This document shows, piece after piece, positions 39,181 to 49,101 of a DNA stretch of 64,000 nt. The notes beneath the pieces are model-generated. The model was not told where the DNA came from. It searched no databases and worked only from the letters and a program-made list of their open reading frames with translations. Origin of the DNA: Streptococcus suis (GTDB lineage Bacteria > Bacillota > Bacilli > Lactobacillales > Streptococcaceae); NCBI RefSeq assembly GCF_002964045.1, contig NZ_POPB01000254.1, positions 1 to 64,000 of the forward strand, read 5' to 3'. How positions within the stretch are numbered: the first letter of the stretch is position 1; every line of letters begins with the position of its first letter. The position numbers were made by a program, and so were the translations under genes.

Positions 39181-39936
39181 ATGTTTAAATTTAATTTTAA
39201 AAAGAAAGAAAGCATTGAGACCGCTATTGAAGTTCCCAAGCATATTGCTGTTATCATGGATGGCAATGGTCGTTGGGCTAAAAAGCGGATGCAGCCGCGG
39301 ATTATGGGACATAAGGCCGGGATGGATGCTTTGCAAAAAGTGACCAAGACCGCTTCAGATTTAGGAGTGAAAGTACTGACTGTCTATGCCTTTTCGACAG
39401 AGAATTGGTCTCGACCAGAAAAAGAAGTCAAGTTTATTATGAACCTGCCAGTGGAATTTTATGACAAGTATGTTCCAGAACTCCATGCTAACAATGTTAA
39501 AATCCAGATGATTGGAGACCATTCTAAACTTCCAGAAGCTACTTTAAATGCCCTCTATAAGGCAGAGCAGAAAACTAAGAATAATACAGGCTTGATTTTG
39601 AATTTTGCTTTAAATTATGGTGGCCGTGATGAATTGACTCGAGCGATCAAAGCCATTGCTCAGGATGTGCTAGATGCTAATTTTAATCCTGGTGACATTG
39701 ATGAAAAATTAATTGCAGACTATCTTTATACGGGTGTCTTGTCGCCTGCTCTTCGTGATCCTGATTTGGTTATTCGGACAAGTGGAGAATTGCGCTTGAG
39801 TAATTTCTTGCCTTGGCAGACAGCCTATAGCGAGCTGTATTTTACGGATGTGGCTTGGCCAGATTTTGATGGAGAAGCTCTTAAGTTAGCAATCAAAGAA
39901 TACAACCGACGTCATAGACGGTTCGGTGGTATATAA
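39181..39936 (+). CDS. uppS: Undecaprenyl diphosphate synthase (isoprenyl transferase)
   Basis: 251-aa cis-prenyltransferase making the C55 lipid carrier of wall synthesis. Motifs H-I-A-V-I-M-D-G-N-G-R-W-A with the catalytic Asp, and R-T-S-G-E-L-R-L-S-N-F. ATG at 39181 has AAGGAA upstream. First of the uppS-cdsA-rseP unit; cdsA follows after 9 nt. Confidence 0.95.
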   Translation: MFKFNFKKKESIETAIEVPKHIAVIMDGNGRWAKKRMQPRIMGHKAGMDALQKVTKTASDLGVKVLTVYAFSTENWSRPEKEVKFIMNLPVEFYDKYVPELHANNVKIQMIGDHSKLPEATLNALYKAEQKTKNNTGLILNFALNYGGRDELTRAIKAIAQDVLDANFNPGDIDEKLIADYLYTGVLSPALRDPDLVIRTSGELRLSNFLPWQTAYSELYFTDVAWPDFDGEALKLAIKEYNRRHRRFGGI

Positions 39937-39945
39937 GGAGAATGT

Positions 39946-40752
39946 ATGACAAACGATTTGCAAAAACGAGTAGTATTTGGTGGAATTGCACTAGCCATCT
40001 TCATTCCTTTTTTGTGGGCCGGTGGAATGGCCTTTCAATTTTTTGTCGCCTTATTAGCGATTATTGCGACGGCTGAATTAATAAAAATGCATGGTTTGGC
40101 TCCCAATTCCATTGAGGGAATCTTAACCATGTTTGCTAGTGTCGTATTGACCTTGCCACTAGAAAACTACCTGACCTTTTTACCAACAGATGGAAATTAT
40201 ACAGCCTTTGCCATCATTGTCTTTTTACTACTGGGATCGACGGTGTTCAACTTTGGTCAATATAATTATTCAGATGTCGTCTTCCCTATTGCTTCCAGTT
40301 TTTATATCGGTATTGGTTTCCATAATCTTATTTTGGCCCGGATGGATGGGTTGAATAAGGTTCTCTTTGCCCTATTTATTGTTTGGGCAACAGATATCGG
40401 TGCTTACTTGATTGGACGACAAATGGGTCGGAGAAAATTACTTCCACGTGTTTCGCCAAATAAAACAGTTGAAGGATTCTTAGGAGGAATTGCTTCTGCA
40501 GTTGTGGTTGGAATGATTTTCTTGCTCGTTGATAAATCACTATCTGCTGGTTATTCTTTCTTCGTAATGTTTATCCTAATTGCCTTATTCTCAGTCTTTT
40601 CACAATTTGGTGATTTGGTAGAATCGGCGATTAAGCGCCATTACGGTGTCAAGGATTCTGGAAAAGTTATTCCAGGTCATGGTGGTATTTTTGACCGATT
40701 TGATGGTATGATCTTTGTATTTCCAATTATGCACTTCTTTGGTCTATTTTAA
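39946..40752 (+). CDS. cdsA: Phosphatidate cytidylyltransferase
   Basis: 268-aa membrane enzyme making CDP-diacylglycerol. About seven membrane segments; the C-terminal signature S-Q-F-G-D-L-V-E-S-A-I-K-R and P-G-H-G-G-I-F-D-R-F-D is complete. AAGGAG precedes the ATG. Sits between uppS and rseP, the conserved streptococcal order. Confidence 0.95.
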   Translation: MTNDLQKRVVFGGIALAIFIPFLWAGGMAFQFFVALLAIIATAELIKMHGLAPNSIEGILTMFASVVLTLPLENYLTFLPTDGNYTAFAIIVFLLLGSTVFNFGQYNYSDVVFPIASSFYIGIGFHNLILARMDGLNKVLFALFIVWATDIGAYLIGRQMGRRKLLPRVSPNKTVEGFLGGIASAVVVGMIFLLVDKSLSAGYSFFVMFILIALFSVFSQFGDLVESAIKRHYGVKDSGKVIPGHGGIFDRFDGMIFVFPIMHFFGLF

Positions 40753-40761
40753 GGAGGTTTC

Positions 40762-42021
40762 ATGAAAGGAATTTTAGCCTTTATCTTTATATTTGGCGTT
40801 ATCGTCATTGTCCATGAATTTGGTCATTTCTATTTTGCCAAAAAATCAGGTATTCTCGTCAGAGAATTTGCTATTGGGATGGGACCGAAAATCTTTTCTC
40901 ATACTGGTCAGGATGGAACACTTTATACCATCCGCATCCTTCCGCTCGGTGGCTATGTCCGTATGGCTGGCTGGGGTGAAGATAAGACGGAAATCAAGAC
41001 AGGTACACCTGCTAGTTTGACCTTGAACGAAGAGGGGATTGTCACTCGTGTCAATCTTTCTGGAAAGCAACTGGATAATCACAGTCTGCCCATGAATGTG
41101 ACTAGTTTTGATTTTGAGGAAAAGTTAGAAATTACCGGCTTGGTTCTTGATGAAAGTAAGACCTACAAGGTTGACCACGATGCAACGATTGTAGAGGAGG
41201 ATGGGACGGAAATTCGTATTGCTCCACTAGATGTGCAATACCAGAATGCAACTGTTTGGGGTCGATTGATAACCAACTTTGCGGGTCCTATGAATAACTT
41301 TATTTTAGGGACTTTCATTTTCATCATGCTGATCTTTGCCCAAGGTGGGGTCGCAGATACGACTAGCAATGCGGTTAGCATTACCGATGGGGGAGCCTTA
41401 GAGGCTGCTGGTCTGGTTACAGGTGATAAAATCTTGTCTGTCAATGGTGAAGCGACGGATACTTATACGGAAATTGCTAGCATCATCAGTCAAGCTTCGG
41501 CGGAAGCTAGCACAGCTCCAAGTTTTGATTTGGTTGTTGAACATGATGGTACTGAAAAAAAAATGACGGTTACTGCAGAAAAGGTTGACAGTAGCTATCG
41601 AATTGGGATTTCACCGATTTTAAAAACGGGCTTCGTTGATAAGATTATTGGGGGATTCCAGGAAGCTGGTGCGACGGCTATTTTGATTGTGACAGCATTG
41701 AAAAACTTGATTGCTAACTTCGATGTCAAGCAGTTGGGCGGCCCAGTTGCTATTTACTCTGTCAGCAACCAGGCTGCCGCAAATGGTTGGTTTTCAGTCT
41801 TTAACCTGATGGCCATGTTGTCAATCAATATTGGTATTTTCAATCTTATCCCAATTCCAGCTCTGGATGGTGGTAAGATTGTCATGAACATTTTAGAAGG
41901 CATTCGCAGAAAGCCACTCAAACCAGAAACAGAATCCTATATCACTCTAGCAGGCGTTGCCATCATGGTTGTTCTTATGTTAGTTGTGACCTGGAATGAT
42001 ATTATGCGTGTCTTCTTCTAA
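40762..42021 (+). CDS. rseP: Site-2 zinc metalloprotease RseP/Eep
   Basis: 419-aa intramembrane protease. Zinc site H-E-F-G-H in the first membrane helix (about residue 18), a PDZ domain (residues about 195-280) and the third ligand in I-P-A-L-D-G-G. In streptococci and enterococci (Eep) it processes lipoprotein signal peptides and peptide pheromones, and acts on regulatory proteins, so it could mature an Rgg-type pheromone. AAGGAGG precedes the ATG. Confidence 0.95.
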   Translation: MKGILAFIFIFGVIVIVHEFGHFYFAKKSGILVREFAIGMGPKIFSHTGQDGTLYTIRILPLGGYVRMAGWGEDKTEIKTGTPASLTLNEEGIVTRVNLSGKQLDNHSLPMNVTSFDFEEKLEITGLVLDESKTYKVDHDATIVEEDGTEIRIAPLDVQYQNATVWGRLITNFAGPMNNFILGTFIFIMLIFAQGGVADTTSNAVSITDGGALEAAGLVTGDKILSVNGEATDTYTEIASIISQASAEASTAPSFDLVVEHDGTEKKMTVTAEKVDSSYRIGISPILKTGFVDKIIGGFQEAGATAILIVTALKNLIANFDVKQLGGPVAIYSVSNQAAANGWFSVFNLMAMLSINIGIFNLIPIPALDGGKIVMNILEGIRRKPLKPETESYITLAGVAIMVVLMLVVTWNDIMRVFF

Positions 42022-42032
42022 AGAAAAACTAG

Positions 42033-42360
42033 GAAAGGAACCGAATGCGTGCTAAACGCAGGATGTTCTGAAAAACTAAGAAAAAAGGAACAGAGAGTTT
42101 TCAGATTTGAACTCGAGCGTCAGCGAGGGTTTTGAAAAGTTAATTCTTTGTCTTCTAATCAAGTAAACTACGAAAGGAATTGAATGCGTGTAAAACGCAG
42201 GATGTTCTGAAAACTAAGAAAAAGAAAGGAACAGAGAGTTTTCAGATTTGAACTCGAGCGTCAGCGAGGGTTTTGAAAAGTTAATTCTTTGTCTTCTAAT
42301 CAAGTAAACTACGAAAGGAATTGAATGCGTGCTACACGCAGGATGTTCTGAAAACTATGA
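42033..42360 (+). repeat. Tandem 139-141 bp repeat, about 2.3 copies
   Basis: The unit starts GAAAGGAAYYGAATGCGTG and recurs at 42043, 42182 and 42323 (same landmark). Copies 1 and 2 are nearly identical, including TTAATTCTTTGTCTTCTAAT; copy 3 stops after the first 40 bp. Each full copy holds a hairpin TCTGAAAACT/AGTTTTCAGA and a smaller GCGT/ACGC stem. No open frame. Confidence 0.85.
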
Positions 42361-44405
<2,045 letters not shown>

Positions 44406-44409
44406 ACAG

Positions 44410-44442
44410 CAAAAGACTTGGTTGATGATAGCCAAGTCTTTG
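44410..44442 (+). terminator. proS terminator
   Basis: AAAGACTTGG-ttgatgatag-CCAAGTCTTT hairpin following the stop. Confidence 0.7.
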
Positions 44443-44566
44443 TTGATGTCATAACTTAGTTTATTGTTGATTGCTATGACGAGTGAAAAAATGTTACTTG
44501 CAGATTTTCGGTTTAGGACAGGGTTTTGCTTGTTGCCCGGTACTAAAAGTATACGAAACGATGATA

Positions 44567-44611
44567 TAAAAAAGTAGGCTTGGTTCTAGTCACCCAAGCC
44601 TATTTTTTTTA
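44567..44611. terminator. Terminator of the dhaKLM-glpF unit
   Basis: AAAAAAGTAGGCTTGG and CCAAGCCTATTTTTTTT flank a short loop; bidirectional. Confidence 0.8.
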
Positions 44612-45319
44612 TAACATATTTAGTAGGAGGTTGTAGAGGATGGCACCGGTGACACCACCGAGAATTGGGCCGACAACGGGGATCCAGCTATAGGACCAAT
44701 CAGAATCTCCCTTGTTTGGAATTGGTAGGATGGCATGCATGATGCGAGGACCGAGGTCGCGGGCAGGGTTGATGGCATAGCCAGTTGTTGAACCAAGCGA
44801 GAAACCGATGGCAAATACGATGAGTCCCACGATGATTGGGCCGAGGCCAGCGCTGACATTGTTAGGGCCAATCGCGAGAATACCCATGACAAGCACTGCG
44901 GTGCCTAGAGCTTCACCGAAAAGGTTTGAGGCTGTGTGGCGCAATGCAGGACCAGTAGAAAATGTTGCAAGAATCGTTCCACTATCTTTAGTTTCTTGCC
45001 AGTGAGGGTAGAAGTGGAGGAAGAGAACGACTGATGCTAACATAGCACCTGCAAATTGGGCAAGTAGGAAGCCTGGGACTTGAGCCCAAGAAAGAGAACC
45101 GATGCTAGCCATCGAAATGGTGACAGCAGGGTTTAGATGGGCAGGGCCGAAAAGGCCAGAAATGTATACCGCAATCATCACGGCAATTCCCCAACCAAGC
45201 ACAATGGTCAACCAGCCACTGTTTTCAGATTTGGTCTTAGAGAGGACACAGGAAGCAACCACCCCGTTCCCTAGTAAAACCAATATGAATGTACCAAGTA
45301 ATTCTCCGATAAAGTTCAT
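44609..45319 (-). CDS. glpF: Glycerol facilitator / aquaglyceroporin
   Basis: 236-aa channel with six membrane segments and both NPA boxes (L-N-P-A-V-T and I-N-P-A-R-D). The Asp after the second box is the usual mark of glycerol-type channels. Its place behind dhaKLM, 23 nt after dhaM, points to glycerol or dihydroxyacetone uptake feeding the kinase. Confidence 0.93.
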   Translation of the reverse strand: MNFIGELLGTFILVLLGNGVVASCVLSKTKSENSGWLTIVLGWGIAVMIAVYISGLFGPAHLNPAVTISMASIGSLSWAQVPGFLLAQFAGAMLASVVLFLHFYPHWQETKDSGTILATFSTGPALRHTASNLFGEALGTAVLVMGILAIGPNNVSAGLGPIIVGLIVFAIGFSLGSTTGYAINPARDLGPRIMHAILPIPNKGDSDWSYSWIPVVGPILGGVTGAILYNLLLNML

Positions 45320-45342
45320 AGCAATCTCCTATTTCATTTTTG

Positions 45343-45717
45343 TTATTTTTGAATGGTCAGTTCTTTTAACTGTGCCAAAATGGCATCCAAGTCTGCCCCA
45401 GCCTGTAAGAGTGCGGCAGCAGTGTAGCAACCTTCGGCAACAGGAACTGTTTGGATGAGAATTTGTTTGTCTGAAAACTCAGCCGCAAGTTCAATGTTCA
45501 TCCGCGCGCTACCCAGGTCAAAGAAAGCCAAAAGTGTGTCTGCTGGATTGGTTTCGATCCGATCCTGTACGATGTCAAAGCTTGTTCCGATGCTACCGTC
45601 TTCCAAGCCTCCACAATACGTGATGGGGATGTCTGTCGTAACTTCGGAGACTAAGTCCATGATACCTTGCGCCAAGTTTTTTGAATGGGATACAAGTAGG
45701 ATTCCAACCGCTGTCAT
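45343..45717 (-). CDS. dhaM: Dihydroxyacetone kinase phosphotransfer subunit DhaM
   Basis: 124-aa EIIA-mannose-type protein that passes phosphate from HPr to DhaL-ADP. The phospho-His is in L-L-V-S-H-S-K (about residue 9); G-G-L-E-D-G-S-I-G-T follows. The single-domain form is normal for Gram-positives. Its ATG overlaps the dhaL stop by 4 nt. Confidence 0.93.
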   Translation of the reverse strand: MTAVGILLVSHSKNLAQGIMDLVSEVTTDIPITYCGGLEDGSIGTSFDIVQDRIETNPADTLLAFFDLGSARMNIELAAEFSDKQILIQTVPVAEGCYTAAALLQAGADLDAILAQLKELTIQK

Positions 45718-46289
45718 AGTCCCGCCTCCAGCATTGCTTCAAACAAGAGTCCAGATGAGAAGGAGCCTGGGTCGATATGACCGATAGAGCGTTCGCCGAC
45801 ATAGGAGGCACGGCCCTTGGTTGCAACGATATCTTTTGTTGCCTGAACAGCCTCATGAATAAGATCTACAGAAAGCTGGTTTTCTCTAAGGGCAGCAATG
45901 ACAGGAACCCACACGTCTACCATGGTTTTCTCGCCTAATTCAGCCTTGCCGCGTTTTTGGATCATGTCCAAACCTGCTTGTAGCGTATCAGCTAAATCCG
46001 CACCGGCTTGACTGGCCTTAGTAATCCCCATAAAGGCAGAACCGTAGAGAGGACCAGAAGCGCCGCCAACCTTGCTGAGAAGTTGCATGGCAACCACTTT
46101 GAAAACCTGGTCAGCAGTCTCATAGTCTTTTTCAGATAGCTCCTGCATGACGGCAGCCATACCGCGGGCCATGTTGCCCCCGTGATCTCCATCTCCGATA
46201 GGAGAGTCTAGTTCACTCAGATAATCCTTATTCTCTTGAATTTTTTTGTTGAATGTCTCCATCCAGAGCAATGCTTGTTTTGCATCCAT
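45714..46289 (-). CDS. dhaL: Dihydroxyacetone kinase subunit DhaL
   Basis: 191-aa nucleotide-binding subunit that keeps bound ADP/ATP and phosphorylates the sugar on DhaK. Signature D-S-P-I-G-D-G-D-H-G-G-N with the magnesium-binding Asp residues. ATG at 46289 follows AGGAGA; a longer frame upstream overlaps dhaK and is not needed. Overlap with dhaM shows coupling. Confidence 0.94.
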   Translation of the reverse strand: MDAKQALLWMETFNKKIQENKDYLSELDSPIGDGDHGGNMARGMAAVMQELSEKDYETADQVFKVVAMQLLSKVGGASGPLYGSAFMGITKASQAGADLADTLQAGLDMIQKRGKAELGEKTMVDVWVPVIAALRENQLSVDLIHEAVQATKDIVATKGRASYVGERSIGHIDPGSFSSGLLFEAMLEAGL

Positions 46290-46299
46290 AGTTCTTCTC

Positions 46300-47289
46300 C
46301 TACCAAGCCACGACTTCAACAGGTGCCTGCAAAGCGTCAATCCAGCTTGGGTCTTCTAGTTTAATCAAAGTTAGTGATAGTCCAGCCATATCAATCGATG
46401 TCATGTAGTTTCCGATTTTCTTGTAGTCAACGACCACACCTTTTTTAGCTAGCAATTGAGCAACGTCGTTGGCAAAGACATATTGTTCCATGAGAGGGGT
46501 TGCGCCGAGACCGTTGATAAGGATACCATAGTGCTCGCCATCTTGAATATCAAAGCCTTCTGCCAATTTCTCAACCAATTCTTCTGCCAACTTAGCAGAT
46601 GGTTGGAGTTTTTCTTTCTTATAGCCAGGTTCGCCATGGATACCGACACCGTATTCAAATTCATCTTCTTCAAGGACGAAACCTGGTTTGCCCACTTCTG
46701 GTACAGTAGCGCCTGACAAGGCTAGCCCGATAGTCTTGATTTGTGGGACGAGACGGTCAGCCAGTTCCTTGATTTCTGCTAGGGATTTGCCCGTTTCTGC
46801 AGCATGACCAAGAATCTTATGGACAAGGATGGTACCTGCTACACCACGACGACCTTGGGTATAGAGGCTATTTTCCACAGCAATGTCATCATCCACGATG
46901 ACACTAGCCACTTCAATCCCTTCCATTTCCGCCAGCTCTTGCGCCATTTCAAAGTTCATGATGTCGCCAGAATAGTTTTTGATGACCATAAAGACGCCTG
47001 CACCCTCGTCAGCAGCCTTTATGGCTTCCAAGATTTGGTCTGGGGTTGGTGAGGTAAATACTGCGCCACATACAGCGGCGGACAGCATGCCCTTGCCGAC
47101 AAAGCCTGCATGAGAAGGTTCGTGACCAGAGCCCCCTCCTGAGATGATGCCGACTTTGCCAGTCTTTGCAGCCTTGCGGACAATGACTTCAAATCCGTCG
47201 ATACGATCAACGACGTCTTGGTGCATAAAGACAAGCCCCTTCAACATTTCGTCAACGACATGCTCAGGTTGGTTAATGATTTTTTTCAT
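46300..47289 (-). CDS. dhaK: Dihydroxyacetone kinase substrate-binding subunit DhaK
   Basis: 329-aa subunit that holds dihydroxyacetone covalently on a His (G-I-H-G-E-P-G-Y, about residue 217). Also shows G-G-G-S-G-H-E-P-S-H. First gene of dhaKLM-glpF; AAAGGAG precedes the ATG. A perfect cre site overlaps its transcript start and the DhaS-type operator sits just upstream, so activation by DhaS-DhaQ and repression by CcpA are likely. Confidence 0.95.
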   Translation of the reverse strand: MKKIINQPEHVVDEMLKGLVFMHQDVVDRIDGFEVIVRKAAKTGKVGIISGGGSGHEPSHAGFVGKGMLSAAVCGAVFTSPTPDQILEAIKAADEGAGVFMVIKNYSGDIMNFEMAQELAEMEGIEVASVIVDDDIAVENSLYTQGRRGVAGTILVHKILGHAAETGKSLAEIKELADRLVPQIKTIGLALSGATVPEVGKPGFVLEEDEFEYGVGIHGEPGYKKEKLQPSAKLAEELVEKLAEGFDIQDGEHYGILINGLGATPLMEQYVFANDVAQLLAKKGVVVDYKKIGNYMTSIDMAGLSLTLIKLEDPSWIDALQAPVEVVAW

Positions 47290-47309
47290 GAGAAAACTCC
47301 TTTGTTTTT

Positions 47310-47324
47310 TGTTTGCGCTTTCAT
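47310..47324 (-). promoter_or_regulatory. CcpA cre site before dhaK
   Basis: On the minus strand ATGAAAGCGCAAACA matches the cre consensus WTGNAANCGNWNNCW at every fixed position. It lies at the expected transcript start, after the -10-like TAAAAT at 47323-47328. Confidence 0.7.
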
Positions 47325-47351
47325 TTTACATTGTCCGAAAGAAAAAAGGAA

Positions 47352-47375
47352 GGGACAGATTGTCCAAAGTGTCCC
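47352..47375. promoter_or_regulatory. DhaS-type operator between dhaK and dhaS
   Basis: GGGACA...TGTCCC are inverted over 24 bp, with an inner GGACA-GAT-TGTCC. The lactococcal DhaS site has GGACACAT and ATTTGTCC arms. It sits upstream of both divergent promoters. Confidence 0.6.
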
Positions 47376-47380
47376 TTTTG

Positions 47381-47409
47381 TTTCCAAGGAAAGCATGATA
47401 GGGTATAAT
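47381..47409 (+). promoter_or_regulatory. dhaS promoter
   Basis: TTTCCA (47381-47386) and TATAAT (47404-47409), 17-bp spacer. Confidence 0.55.
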
Positions 47410-47435
47410 GGAGAGGAAGCGAAAGGAAGTGACAT

Positions 47436-47987
47436 ATGCCAACCTCGTTGATTACCAAAAAAAAGATAGCCAAGGCCTTCAAAAAGCAACTATCTCAGAA
47501 GTCTTTTGATAAAATTTCAGTTGTCGATATTATGCAGGAAGCAGGGATTCGTCGTCAGACCTTTTACAACCATTTTTTGGACAAGTATGAGCTGCTAGAC
47601 TGGATATTTGAGACGGAATTGCAGGAGCAAGTGACCGACAATCTGACCTATATCAGCGGGGTCAAGCTCTTGGATGAGCTACTCTACTATATCGAGAGCA
47701 ACCAATCCTTTTATCAACAGCTCTTTGAAATCAAGGGGCAGAATGACTTTGTTAGCTATTTAGAAGGTTACTTTACAGTCTTGATGGACAAGATTATCAA
47801 GGAATACCAGCTTCAGGAAGGTACAAGCATGTCTCCAGAGGCGAGGCAGTTTTTGATTCACTACCATTCTAGTGCCTAGATCGGACTGATCAAGGAGGGA
47901 CTGACCCAGTCGCCCTGTCGGATTCACAGTTATTGGAAGCAGATGGTAGCCTTGGTTCGTCAGTCATTTTCAATCGTGGAGGAGTGA
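47436..47987 (+). pseudogene. dhaS: DhaS-type TetR activator interrupted by an in-frame TAG
   Basis: Residues 1-147 form a TetR-family regulator: helix-turn-helix (V-V-D-I-M-Q-E-A-G-I-R-R-Q-T-F-Y-N-H-F) and much of the effector domain. Codon 148 is TAG (47877-47879), but the same frame continues for 35 further codons (I-G-L-I-K-E-G-L-T-Q-S-P...) to a TGA at 47985, giving the expected ~183-aa DhaS length. A single change from a Leu or Gln codon would explain it. In Lactococcus DhaS works with DhaQ to turn on dhaKLM; here the C-terminal helix may be lost. GAAAGGAAG precedes the ATG. Confidence 0.75.
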
Positions 47988-47990
47988 AGG

Positions 47991-48977
47991 ATGGTATTTA
48001 TAAGAAATAGACAGTCAATGATTGAAGAGTATATAGCTGGTTTTTGTCGGACCAATCCTGGCGTGACCAAGGTTGAGGGACAGCCTATTGTACTTCAGAG
48101 TGAGCAGGATGGGGACCTGGTTCCTATCGTTTCGGGTGGTGGTTCGGGTCATGAACCAGCCCATGTAGGCTTTGTCGGTCAGGGCATGCTGACGGCAGCA
48201 GTTTATGGGGAGATATTTATCCCTCCTACTGCTGAAGAGGTCCTGGCTAGCATTCGCGCTGTGAACAGGGGTAAGGGAGTCTTTCTAATCGTCAAAAACT
48301 TTGAGGCTGACCTGGCTTCTTTTGGACAGGCTATCGACTTGGCGCGGCAGGAGGGGATTGCCGTCAAGTATATCGTATCCCATGACGATATCTCAGTCGA
48401 TACCAAGGATAATTTCCGCATGCGCCACCGTGGTCTGGCGGGGACCATTCTGCTGCACAAGATTTTGGGAGCTGCGGCCCTTGCAGGCTATAGCCTAGAT
48501 GAATTGGAGCAACTGGGATTGTCACTGGCGACAGAGATTGCGACCATCGGTTTTGCGACCAAGTCTGCTAGACTACCCGATGCGGCTCTGCCCTTGTTTG
48601 ACCTCGAGGAGGGGGAAATCTCCTACGGTATCGGTATCCATGGAGAAGAAGGTTATCGGACCGTTCGCTTTGAGTCCTCTGAGCAGTTAGCCAACGAAAT
48701 TGTGAACAAATTAAAATTAAAATTCCGCTGGAAGGAGGGGGAAGACTATATCCTCCTGGTCAACAATCTTGGCTCCATATCCGAACTAGAGCAGGGAATC
48801 TTCCTCAACGATATCTGCCAGTTCCTGGAATTGGAGGGCTTGAAGCTATCCTTTATCAAGACAGGGAAATGGATGACTAGCCTAGATATGGGTGGTATAT
48901 CTGTCACCCTCTGTCGGGTCAAGGACCCAGTCTGGCTGGACTTCTTAGAAGCACCGACAGCAGCTGCGGCTTGGTAG
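47991..48977 (+). CDS. dhaQ: DhaQ, DhaK-like co-activator
   Basis: 328-aa DhaK paralogue. It keeps G-G-G-S-G-H-E-P-A-H and the substrate-binding His in G-I-H-G-E-E-G-Y, so it should still bind dihydroxyacetone. In Lactococcus the equivalent DhaQ does not take part in catalysis but binds DhaS as the sensor of the substrate. Location directly after dhaS (3 nt) and divergence from dhaKLM support this over a second kinase subunit. Terminator at 49000-49033. Confidence 0.88.
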   Translation: MVFIRNRQSMIEEYIAGFCRTNPGVTKVEGQPIVLQSEQDGDLVPIVSGGGSGHEPAHVGFVGQGMLTAAVYGEIFIPPTAEEVLASIRAVNRGKGVFLIVKNFEADLASFGQAIDLARQEGIAVKYIVSHDDISVDTKDNFRMRHRGLAGTILLHKILGAAALAGYSLDELEQLGLSLATEIATIGFATKSARLPDAALPLFDLEEGEISYGIGIHGEEGYRTVRFESSEQLANEIVNKLKLKFRWKEGEDYILLVNNLGSISELEQGIFLNDICQFLELEGLKLSFIKTGKWMTSLDMGGISVTLCRVKDPVWLDFLEAPTAAAAW

Positions 48978-48999
48978 GCTGCTAATTTCTATAGAAATC

Positions 49000-49033
49000 A
49001 AATCTCTCAGGAAACGAACCTGAGAGTTTTTTC
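49000..49033 (+). terminator. dhaQ terminator
   Basis: AAATCTCTCAGG-aaacgaa-CCTGAGAGTTTTTT hairpin. Confidence 0.8.
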
Positions 49034-49101
49034 TTCCTGACTCAGGAAAAAATACCTCATTTATGGTAAAATATTTCTAACGAACTACAAAGGAAATAAG
49101 T

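Noticed and set aside
42033-42360. CRISPR array
   Set aside because: Units are ~140 bp with the whole unit conserved and no variable spacers; no cas genes in the window.
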